Positions 8,481 to 15,784 of a stretch of DNA of 64,000 bases are shown in pieces. Made by a program: the position numbers and the translations under genes. How positions within the stretch are numbered: the first letter of the stretch is position 1; each line of letters opens with the position of its first letter. Under the pieces are notes generated by a model. That model saw only the letters and a list, made by a program, of their open reading frames with translations, made no database searches and was not told the origin of the DNA. The stretch is taken from positions 119,050 through 183,049 of the forward strand of contig CAYGUX010000004.1 in NCBI GenBank assembly GCA_964353175.1, written 5' to 3'. The DNA comes from JAIYCX01 sp964353175. Lineage in GTDB: Bacteria; Bdellovibrionota_C; UBA2361; SZUA-149; DAOLCO01.

Positions 8481-9057
8481 GGCCTAGTAGCTCTTTTAAT
8501 TTCTTTTGTGTACGACTTTTCCCATAAAGTCGCGCTTGTTTTTGAAGTTTATCACGAGGCAGTTCAGCCAATCTTCTTTTTAATACAGATTGGAGCTCCT
8601 CTGAATTTTCAGGCAACATTTCCAAATTATTTAATAGATCGACATAAAGAAATTCTGTATTTAATTTTAATGGAAAGTTGTTTGGCCGTCTAAAGTCAAA
8701 GACTAGTCCATCAAGCACAAAACGACCAAAGCGTCTTCGATTATAAACAAGAATAACATTACTTAATTGAGTTAAGCCAAGAGGCAAACTGTTATAGGCA
8801 TTAGTTGAAGATAAAAGAAAATCATCCGTTTTTAAAAAAGCGCGGACAAGTTCTCGTTCGCTCGCGGGAACATTTCCCCATCGTGACCTAGAGGGGCGAT
8901 AGTACAGCCCAGAGGCAGGCTTCCTGACTAATCCATTTTTAACCAACTCCTTCAAATCACGATCCAAGGCATTGGAAAAAGATAACAGATCTTCTCGGCG
9001 GTAGACCTTCCCCTCCTTCATCTGCTTATATAATTCTTGGGACTTCTTAACTCTCAT
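8470..9057 (-). CDS. AbiEi-like antitoxin/transcriptional regulator
   Basis: A protein of about 195 residues from the likely ATG at 9057 (MRVKKSQEL); in-frame starts further up exist at 9066 and 9081. The N-terminal 70 residues form the winged-helix AntA/AbiEi domain (VYRREDLLSFSNALDRDLKE, GLYYRP), and the remainder is the AbiEi C-terminal domain. In type IV AbiE systems this protein represses its own operon and counters the AbiEii nucleotidyltransferase. Its end overlaps the start of abiEii by 11 bases. Because the toxin is broken the antitoxin is now an orphan. Upstream, TGTCAT and ATGACA flank a TAATAT box, suggesting an autoregulatory operator. Confidence 0.8.
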   Translation of the reverse strand: MRVKKSQELYKQMKEGKVYRREDLLSFSNALDRDLKELVKNGLVRKPASGLYYRPSRSRWGNVPASERELVRAFLKTDDFLLSSTNAYNSLPLGLTQLSNVILVYNRRRFGRFVLDGLVFDFRRPNNFPLKLNTEFLYVDLLNNLEMLPENSEELQSVLKRRLAELPRDKLQKQARLYGKSRTQKKLKELLGHAQ

Positions 9058-9085
9058 ATCTGTCATATTAACCAGATACATGACA
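9055..9085 (-). promoter_or_regulatory. Probable promoter and operator of the AbiEi gene
   Basis: Read on the minus strand, a TTGCTT element, a 17-18-base spacer and a TAATAT box lie just before the ATG at 9057. A 6-bp inverted repeat (TGTCAT/ATGACA) spans the same bases. AbiEi proteins bind inverted repeats in their own promoters, so this is a reasonable operator candidate. Confidence 0.45.
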
Positions 9086-9311
9086 AAAAGCAAGTTTTTT
9101 TATTAAATTTTCATGCATTAGAGTCGATAAACTGTTGTTATTGCTATTGATTCTGCTGGTTCATAAATTTTCCATTCACATTTGGCTGACTTCTACAGGT
9201 GATCAGATTAAATTCTTATAGAAACCGTTCACGCAGTTGCCATTAGAGTTAACAATAAGCTAGTATCCTCACTAAAGGTCGAACAAAGTAAAAATTCTTC
9301 AAGTCATTATA

Positions 9312-10421
9312 ATGCTAAAGAAACTACCTCTCCTCCTACTTACTTCACTTGTTTTTTCCCAAGCTCATGCAGAGCCTTTTAAAGTTGGAGTGATTCTTCC
9401 CCTTAGTGGGCCGGTGGCCCTATTCGGTGAAGCAAGCAAACAAGGCTTTGAAATGCTAAAGAAGGAGAAGCCTGAGACTAATTTGGAATTTCTTTATGAA
9501 GACTCAAAATATGACAGCAAGATTGGCATTACCGCCTTTAATAAATTAGCAGATGTCGACAAGCCTGATGTCATTATATCTTGGGGCACAGGACCTAGTG
9601 CGGCGATAGCACCTATTGCTGAACGCAAACATCAGCCTACGATACTTATCTCGGGAGATCCAGAAATCATTAAGGGCAAAAAGTATGTAATAGATTTTCT
9701 TAACAATCCTTTGGATTTTTCTAAGGCGCAAGTTACTTTTCTAAGAGAGAAGGGTTATAAAAAAATTGCGGTCGTAAAAACTGAAATTCAATATCTAGAA
9801 GCTTTTCTTGAAGGCATTGAAAACAATTTAGTTCCTGGCGAAACCTTGGAGGTCATCGACTCATTTCAACCAGATTCCAGTGTTAATTTCCAAAGCGCAA
9901 TTACTAAGATTAAAATGGGGCTCAAGAAGAACAAGTTTGACGTGCTTGCAGTACTACTAGGAAATGGGCAGATTGGTTCATTTTACAAAAAAATGGCCGA
10001 GCAAAAACTATCAATACCCACTTTTGGATCTGATGTATTAAACTCCAAAACTGAAAGAATAAATTCTGGGCCATCTATTGAGGGAGCCACATTTGCTTCG
10101 ATAAATTTAAATCCTGACTTTGTAGACAAATTTGCAAGTATGAATAGCAACTCCGACCAAATAGCTCCGGCAGCAAATTCTTACGATCTAGCGAACCTTC
10201 TGAACGACCTCTTCTCTGAAGACTACAAAAACAACAAAAAGCTCACTCCAGAAGAAATTCTAGCAAAAATTGAATCCGTAAAAGAACGTGACGGGGTAAG
10301 TGGTAAGTATTATTTTACAAGAGATAATCCAGAAACGGATCCTGTAGGTGGTAAAAGATTTACGTTTCCTATAGTAATTAAGGAAGTTACAGAAGGTGGT
10401 GGCGAGAGGGTGATACGATAG
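9312..10421 (+). CDS. Periplasmic branched-chain amino acid-type substrate-binding protein, paralogue 2
   Basis: A 369-residue orphan binding protein, closely similar to the copies at 6796 and 11369 over its whole length. The signal peptide ends near AHA-EPFKVGVILPLSGPV; the C-terminal signature DPVGGKRFTFPIVIKEVTEG is almost the same as in its paralogues, while the ligand-contact region in the middle differs more (for example WGTGPSAAIAP, NSGPSIEGATF). That pattern suggests different ligands on a common scaffold. It follows the AbiE remnant and precedes the nucleotidyltransferase pair. Confidence 0.85.
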   Translation: MLKKLPLLLLTSLVFSQAHAEPFKVGVILPLSGPVALFGEASKQGFEMLKKEKPETNLEFLYEDSKYDSKIGITAFNKLADVDKPDVIISWGTGPSAAIAPIAERKHQPTILISGDPEIIKGKKYVIDFLNNPLDFSKAQVTFLREKGYKKIAVVKTEIQYLEAFLEGIENNLVPGETLEVIDSFQPDSSVNFQSAITKIKMGLKKNKFDVLAVLLGNGQIGSFYKKMAEQKLSIPTFGSDVLNSKTERINSGPSIEGATFASINLNPDFVDKFASMNSNSDQIAPAANSYDLANLLNDLFSEDYKNNKKLTPEEILAKIESVKERDGVSGKYYFTRDNPETDPVGGKRFTFPIVIKEVTEGGGERVIR

Positions 10422-10473
10422 TAAGGATAAACTTCTTATTGATTAAAAAGGTGATACTTACTATACTAAAAGC

Positions 10474-10710
10474 ATGTCGCTTAAATATTTTGAAACAATC
10501 GAAGACGAATGGAGGGAGTGGTACTCTCTAAGTCCCAAGGATCGCTGGATGAATTCAGCTAAGCTATGGGAAACATATCTCTTACTTGGAGGCTCGCTTG
10601 ATCCAGAACCCGATACACAAAGTCCTTTCTTTGATCCATCAGCTCCAGTTACCCTGCCTACTAATGGGCGGTCAGGCTTGCGTACTATACGGCGCGGCGG
10701 AATTCAGTAG
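10474..10710 (+). CDS. Small protein partner of a nucleotidyltransferase (antitoxin-like)
   Basis: A 78-residue protein with the recognisable pattern EWYSLSPKDRWMNSAKLW, then YLLLGGSLDPEPDTQSPFFD, and an arginine-rich end (RTIRRGGIQ). Such short proteins are found directly before MNT/DUF6036-like nucleotidyltransferases and are presumed antitoxins or partners; function is not experimentally established as far as I know. A TACTATAC box just before the ATG could be a -10 element. The end of the gene overlaps the start of the nucleotidyltransferase in another frame. Confidence 0.65.
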   Translation: MSLKYFETIEDEWREWYSLSPKDRWMNSAKLWETYLLLGGSLDPEPDTQSPFFDPSAPVTLPTNGRSGLRTIRRGGIQ

Positions 10711-11350
10711 AGATATAGATTTACACATACTTCTTGATGAGACTTCTTTAACTAAGTTTAATAAATTTATTGAAACCTTAAAAGCAGAGGTTATTGCTGT
10801 TCCTAAATTTGAGCTTTCCTATCTACAAGCAGGACACGCTATTCATTTTAGAGCTCATGCGGAAGGCTTAGACGGCCTGAGAATTGATATTATGTCCAAG
10901 ATGAGAGGCGTGGATAACTTCGAAAATGTATGGAATCGAAGAACAGTTCTAGAGCTACAAGACGCAACTCCTGTAAATGTGATGGGTCTACCGGATTTAG
11001 TTTCTGCAAAAAAAACACAAAGAGACAAAGATTGGCCAATGATTAGAAGATTATTAGAGGCCCATTATTATACGCTCTCTCAAGGAAGCGAAATAAATGA
11101 AGAAGATATTTCCTTCTGGTTTAAAGAATTAAGAACTCCAGATTTACTAATTGAACTTTCAAAAAACCATCCGACTACAAAGGAAACACTTCAAAAGCTA
11201 AGGCCACTATTAAATTTCGCCAGCGATGAGTTAAAAACGGAATTAGAGCACGCCCTAAAAAACGAGGAAGAAGTAGAGAGGATTTTAGATAAAGAATACT
11301 GGAAGCCGCTTAAAGCCGAGCTAGAAGCTCTAAGGCATGGTAGATCTTAA
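10586..11350 (+). CDS. MNT/DUF6036-like nucleotidyltransferase (toxin-like)
   Basis: Up to 254 residues from a TTG at 10586; later starts (TTG codons, or ATG at 10664 within LLMGGQ) are possible. The motif MGGQACVLYGAAEFSRDIDL contains the G-G/S and D-x-D of polymerase-beta-like nucleotidyltransferases; a further Asp in RIDIMSKM may complete the metal site. The C-terminal half is helical and charged. Members sit beside the small protein encoded upstream, with about 125 bases of overlap, and are treated as toxin-antitoxin-like modules. The gene ends 18 bases before the third binding-protein gene. Confidence 0.75.
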   Translation: MEARLIQNPIHKVLSLIHQLQLPCLLMGGQACVLYGAAEFSRDIDLHILLDETSLTKFNKFIETLKAEVIAVPKFELSYLQAGHAIHFRAHAEGLDGLRIDIMSKMRGVDNFENVWNRRTVLELQDATPVNVMGLPDLVSAKKTQRDKDWPMIRRLLEAHYYTLSQGSEINEEDISFWFKELRTPDLLIELSKNHPTTKETLQKLRPLLNFASDELKTELEHALKNEEEVERILDKEYWKPLKAELEALRHGRS

Positions 11351-11368
11351 AAAATTTCAAAGACAAAA

Positions 11369-12481
11369 ATGTATAAACAATTAAGCTTACTCCTATCAAT
11401 TATATTTCTATTTTTAACCGAAGTTCATGCCGAGCCTTTTAAAGTTGGAGTGATTCTTCCTCTTAGCGGGCCGGTAGCCGAATATGGGGATGCAGTTAAG
11501 AATGGCTTCAGCATCTTTCAGAAAGATCATCCAGATAGTAACCTAATGCTAGTGCTTGAAGATTCGAGATATGACGGCCCTACTTCAATTTCTGTTTTAA
11601 ATAAGCTAGTAGATGTAGACAAGGTAGATTTACTTTTTGTTTGGGGAGCTGCTACGAGTGAAATACTTTCTCCAATTACCGAACATAGAAAGATACCTAC
11701 TTTTATTGTCACAGGAAATAAAGATGTATTGAAGAACAAGAATTACAGCATCGCCTTTTCAAATGAAGAAAGCGAGTACGCTAATGCTCAACTGGAGGAA
11801 TTAAGAAAAAGGAATCTAAAGAAGATTGCTATTGTAAAAACAGATATCCAGTACTTTGAAAACCTACTCCACGGCTTGAAGGCAAACTTAAAAACAGATG
11901 AGTCGATAGAAGTCATAGATTCATTTCAGCCAGGACCGAATGTAAACTTCCAGTCTACCCTTACGAAACTTAAGGTTAAACTAAAGAGCAAAAAATATGA
12001 CTCATTGGGAGTTCTACTTTTAAATGGACAACTGAATTCATTTTACAGAAAACTTAAAGAACAAAACATTAAAGTATTTACATTCGGAAGCGATGTATTG
12101 GGCTCTAGTTTCGAAAGGAAGGAGTCTGGTCCAAGTATAGTAGGAGCTGTCTGGTCAACTCTTGGTTCAACAAATGAGTTCCTAGAAAAATATAAATCAG
12201 AATTTAAGAAAGATGATCAGATTGGTTATGCCGCAGGCGCTTACGACCTAGCCAACCTTCTCGACAATCTTTTCCCTGAGACATACAAAGACAACAAAAA
12301 ACTCTCGCCTGAAGAAATCCTAGGAAGAATAGAATCCGTAAAGGAACGAGAAGGGGCTAGCGGTAAATACTATTTCACAAAAGACAATCCTGAGTCAGAC
12401 CCCGTAGGTGGAAAAAGATTTAAATTCCCGATTGTGATTAAGGAAGTTACCAAAGGTGGTGGTGAGAGGGTTATTCGATAG
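11369..12481 (+). CDS. Periplasmic branched-chain amino acid-type substrate-binding protein, paralogue 3
   Basis: A 370-residue relative of the genes at 6796 and 9312. Signal peptide with a strong hydrophobic core (LLLSIIFLFLTEVHA), then EPFKVGVILPLSGPVAEYG. C-terminal block DPVGGKRFKFPIVIKEVTKG as in the others. Unlike the first two copies it lacks the conserved upstream leader and starts 18 bases after the nucleotidyltransferase gene, so that TA pair probably inserted between the copy and its promoter, or the copy arrived by recombination. No transporter genes nearby. Confidence 0.85.
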   Translation: MYKQLSLLLSIIFLFLTEVHAEPFKVGVILPLSGPVAEYGDAVKNGFSIFQKDHPDSNLMLVLEDSRYDGPTSISVLNKLVDVDKVDLLFVWGAATSEILSPITEHRKIPTFIVTGNKDVLKNKNYSIAFSNEESEYANAQLEELRKRNLKKIAIVKTDIQYFENLLHGLKANLKTDESIEVIDSFQPGPNVNFQSTLTKLKVKLKSKKYDSLGVLLLNGQLNSFYRKLKEQNIKVFTFGSDVLGSSFERKESGPSIVGAVWSTLGSTNEFLEKYKSEFKKDDQIGYAAGAYDLANLLDNLFPETYKDNKKLSPEEILGRIESVKEREGASGKYYFTKDNPESDPVGGKRFKFPIVIKEVTKGGGERVIR

Positions 12482-12586
12482 TATGCCTCCAAGCAAAGAA
12501 CCGTAGGAGCCTATAAAAACATAGTGCTTACAGGGCATTAGCTAAATCTACTTGCTGGAGTTCAAAATATCGGCTAAATTGAGTTC

Positions 12587-13777
12587 ATGTATAAAAGATC
12601 ATGCAACATCCTGAAAGAAAAGAGTTTTTTTCTTTTTGGGGCTAGAGGTACTGGTAAATCCTCTCTACTTCGAGCCGAATTCGAGAAGAACTGCCTTCTT
12701 TGGGTGAACCTACTAGATAGTCGTGATTATTTAAAATACAGTAAATCACCAGCGATATTAGGATCGGAGATAAGGGAACTACTCAGAAGCGAGCGATCAA
12801 AGGCAAATAAAATCATAGTCCTAGATGAAATTCAAAAAGTTCCAGCTTTATTAGATGAAGTTCACAAGTTACTTGAGACTCCAGAACTTTCAGAAAAAAT
12901 TCTTTTTGCCTTGTCCGGATCTAGCGCGCGAAAGCTAAAAAGAGGAGGGGCAAATTTACTTGCTGGAAGAGCACTCTTAAACTATCTTTATCCGTTGACA
13001 TCTATTGAACTTCAAAAAGATTTTAATCTAAGTAACGTTTTAAACTGGGGATCCTTACCAGCTGTACATAACGAATCAAACGATACTGTTCGAGAAGAAA
13101 TATTGTTTTCATACATCTCCGCATACCTTAGGGAAGAAATTAAGGAAGAGCAAATAGTTAGAAACTTAGATCCCTTCAATAGATTTCTAGAAGTAGCGGC
13201 GCAATCTAGTGGCAACATTGTTAACTATTCCAATATAGGCCGAGACTGTGGGGTAAGCTCGCAAGCTATATCGAAGTACTACCAAATATTAGAAGATACA
13301 CTTATTGGACATTTTCTGCCCCCATACCATGGGTCTGTAAGGAAACAACAAGGTAAGAGTCCTAAATTTTATCTTTTTGATTTAGGAGTAATAAGAGCAC
13401 TCAACAATTCTCTAGGATCACCCCTAGTAAAAGGATCATATGGATACGGCGTAGCATTTGAACACTTTTTCATTCTAGAAGTGATCAGATTAAATTCTTA
13501 TCTAAGAAAAAGATTTAAGTTATCATATTTAATAACTAAGGATGGCGCTGAAATTGATTTAATCATAGAGCGGGAGAAGGATGGCGTTATTCTTATTGAA
13601 ATTAAGTCTAGCTCAGGACCCACCATTCATGACGCAAAACATTTAAGAAGCCTAATGCCGTCATTTTTTAATTCTGAAGCTTGGGTAGTCTCGCAAATAG
13701 AAGTTCCAAGAGAGGAAAGTGGAATACGATTCCTTCCATGGAAAAAAGCTCTTAATGAAATCTTTTACAACTCCTAA
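12587..13777 (+). CDS. AAA+ ATPase with DUF4143 domain
   Basis: A 396-residue protein of the widespread bacterial AAA_14/DUF4143 group of unknown function. Walker A is GARGTGKSSLL near residue 18, Walker B is IIVLDEIQKVP, and FALSGSSARKLKRGGANLLAGRA matches the sensor region. The C-terminal half contains the DUF4143 part with YLITKDGAEIDLIIE and VILIEIKSSS, a nuclease-like PD-(D/E)xK pattern. These proteins are often found in variable genomic regions beside toxin-antitoxin genes, as here. It stands alone with its own start after about 100 bases. Confidence 0.85.
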   Translation: MYKRSCNILKEKSFFLFGARGTGKSSLLRAEFEKNCLLWVNLLDSRDYLKYSKSPAILGSEIRELLRSERSKANKIIVLDEIQKVPALLDEVHKLLETPELSEKILFALSGSSARKLKRGGANLLAGRALLNYLYPLTSIELQKDFNLSNVLNWGSLPAVHNESNDTVREEILFSYISAYLREEIKEEQIVRNLDPFNRFLEVAAQSSGNIVNYSNIGRDCGVSSQAISKYYQILEDTLIGHFLPPYHGSVRKQQGKSPKFYLFDLGVIRALNNSLGSPLVKGSYGYGVAFEHFFILEVIRLNSYLRKRFKLSYLITKDGAEIDLIIEREKDGVILIEIKSSSGPTIHDAKHLRSLMPSFFNSEAWVVSQIEVPREESGIRFLPWKKALNEIFYNS

Positions 13778-13912
13778 TAGTATATCCTCTCAAAGAGACA
13801 CAATAAAACCCAATACCAGAACTAAAAGACGCTGGAACGAGGCCTTACTTGATGTTTTTATCCACTAAGACTATAAAATAGAAGAGATTTATCACCTAAC
13901 TACTTAATTATC

Positions 13913-14878
13913 ATGATCATTCTAACTGGCGGAGCAGGCTTTATTGGTTCAGTGCTTTTAGGCTACCTTAACGACAAAGGACTAAAGGACATTTGGGTAG
14001 TTGACTCCCTTGGAACAGAACAGAAGTGGAAAAATTTAAGAGGAAAGATTTTTCACTCATATTCCCATAAGAATGATTTCTTAAATGAGCTAAGTTCTAC
14101 CTCTCTTCCAAAAATAGATGCTATTTTTCACCTAGGTGCTAGCTCAAGCACAACAGAACCTAATGCAGAGTACGTAATCCAGAATAATTTTAATTTTTCC
14201 AAAGCTCTACTTGCTTTTGCTTCTGAGAATAAAATACCTTTTATTTATGCTTCTAGTGCCGCAACTTACGGAGATGGAGAACTAGGATTCGACGATAAAC
14301 CTTCTTTAATCGAAAGCTTGATGCCTCTAAACATGTACGGTTACTCAAAGCACCTTTTTGATAACTACGTAATGAACTCCAAACCCGACACACAAGTCGT
14401 AGGTTATAAGTTCTTTAATGTTTATGGACCTAATGAAGCTCACAAAGGTTCAATGAGAAGCGTTATTTACAACTCCTACTTTCAGATACTGGAAAAGGGA
14501 TACGTTAAGCTATTCAAAAGCGAACACCCAGACTATAAAGATGGGGAGCAAGTTAGAGACTTTATATACGCTAAAGATATTGCCAGAGTCCTTTACGACA
14601 CACTAAAAGATACTAAAATGTCAGGTATATTCAATCTAGGAACTGGAACTGCCAGAACTTGGAATGATCTAGTTAGTTCCGTATTTAAAGCAATGAACAA
14701 AGAAATTAAGATAGAATACATACCACTTCCAGACAATCTAAAAGATAAGTATCAGTATTTTACAGAAGCTAAAATGGACAGGCTTAAAGAATCTAGAATA
14801 AACTGCAACTTTACAAGTTTAGAAGATGGAGTAACTGACTACGTCTCAAACTATCTGGCTAAGGATCTTTTGATATAA
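13913..14878 (+). CDS. hldD: ADP-L-glycero-D-manno-heptose 6-epimerase
   Basis: A 321-residue NAD(P)-dependent short-chain dehydrogenase/epimerase. Seen: TGGAGFIGS cofactor loop at the N-terminus, HLGASSSTTEPN (typical for HldD/RfaD), SSAATYGDG, and the catalytic YGYSK pair. FFNVYGPNEAHKGSMRSV and EQVRDFIYAKD also match the family. It converts ADP-D-glycero- to ADP-L-glycero-mannoheptose for the lipopolysaccharide inner core in the cytoplasm. No other heptose gene is adjacent. It converges with greB, with 7 bases between the stop codons. Confidence 0.93.
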   Translation: MIILTGGAGFIGSVLLGYLNDKGLKDIWVVDSLGTEQKWKNLRGKIFHSYSHKNDFLNELSSTSLPKIDAIFHLGASSSTTEPNAEYVIQNNFNFSKALLAFASENKIPFIYASSAATYGDGELGFDDKPSLIESLMPLNMYGYSKHLFDNYVMNSKPDTQVVGYKFFNVYGPNEAHKGSMRSVIYNSYFQILEKGYVKLFKSEHPDYKDGEQVRDFIYAKDIARVLYDTLKDTKMSGIFNLGTGTARTWNDLVSSVFKAMNKEIKIEYIPLPDNLKDKYQYFTEAKMDRLKESRINCNFTSLEDGVTDYVSNYLAKDLLI

Positions 14879-14885
14879 AACACCC

Positions 14886-15392
14886 CTACTCTATCTCCTT
14901 ATACCAAACCTCTACAACCTCAAGCCCCCTCTCTCCACCAGGTGCAGTATATGTAACATAATCTCCAACTTTAGCTTTTAGAAGCGCTTTGGCTATCGGA
15001 GAAGTCCAACTAACATGCCCCTTCTCTGGATTTGATTCATCCGCTCCAACTATTGAGTATGTTTTTTGATTCCCATCATCATCTTCAACTTTTACAGTCG
15101 CACCAAAGGCGATGTAGTCAACTTTTACCAACATAGGATCGACAACTTCCGCAGAATCAAGCCTCTTATTAAGAAACTGTAAACGACTATCTATTTCCCT
15201 TAGTCGTTTTTTTCCATAAATATAATCCCCGTTCTCAGAACGATCTCCATTACCAGCAGCCCAAGAAACGATCTCTACAATCTTAGGACGCTCGTCATAT
15301 TTTAAAGTTTGGAATTCTTCCTGAAGTTTTTTTAGACCCTTAGGAGTAATGTAATTCTTAGCTCCCTTAGGAGTTCCGTGAGCGTAACGCAT
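14886..15392 (-). CDS. greB: Transcription elongation factor GreB
   Basis: A 168-residue Gre factor, which stimulates transcript cleavage by stalled RNA polymerase. The N-terminal coiled-coil contains the tip sequence NGDRSENGDYIYGKKRLREI, carrying the acidic residues that enter the polymerase channel; YIYGKKR is typical of GreB rather than GreA. The C-terminal FKBP-like domain holds SYSIVGADESNPEKG-type motifs (here TYSIVGADES) and ALLKAKVGD. Its ATG shares a base with the stop of the GroES-like gene, so the two are coupled. Confidence 0.93.
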   Translation of the reverse strand: MRYAHGTPKGAKNYITPKGLKKLQEEFQTLKYDERPKIVEIVSWAAGNGDRSENGDYIYGKKRLREIDSRLQFLNKRLDSAEVVDPMLVKVDYIAFGATVKVEDDDGNQKTYSIVGADESNPEKGHVSWTSPIAKALLKAKVGDYVTYTAPGGERGLEVVEVWYKEIE

Positions 15393-15769
15393 TAGGAAAT
15401 CTCTTGCTCACTAACAATGGCTAAGATCTGTTTAGTATCCACGATCCTCAACTCATCATCCCAAGGTACCCTTATCCCAGCGTCCTTAGGCATTAAAATT
15501 AATGCTCCCTCTGGGATACCACTAACATTCACCTCTTCTTCCTGACCGAAGCTATCGACCTCTAGCGCACTTGCAACCTCAATTACTTCCCCTAAGAGAC
15601 TCTCTTGCTGGGCCTGCTTAGATCCTTCTGGCAAATAGAGCCCCGAATCTGTCCGCGCCTCTTCTTTCCTTAAACGCACTACTACCCTAAACCCTAAAGG
15701 ATGAATACTTCTCATGGACCGTCCTATATTTAAAGTTGAGCTATTATCCTGTGCCAAATTATTCCTCAT
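15392..15769 (-). CDS. GroES-like (Cpn10-fold) protein without groEL
   Basis: Up to 125 residues; the ATG at 15715 (MRSIHPLGFRVVVRLRKEE) is a likely alternative start that removes an extension unlike the family. The barrel core LGFRVVVRLRKEEARTDSGLYLPEG matches the N-terminus of Cpn10, followed by the mobile-loop position and GEVIEVASALEVD; ILMPKDAGIRVPWDDE covers the later strands. It is more divergent than housekeeping GroES and has no groEL beside it, but is coupled to greB. It may be an alternative co-chaperonin or a single-barrel protein with another role. Confidence 0.75.
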   Translation of the reverse strand: MRNNLAQDNSSTLNIGRSMRSIHPLGFRVVVRLRKEEARTDSGLYLPEGSKQAQQESLLGEVIEVASALEVDSFGQEEEVNVSGIPEGALILMPKDAGIRVPWDDELRIVDTKQILAIVSEQEIS

Positions 15770-15784
15770 GACTCTTACTAAAGT

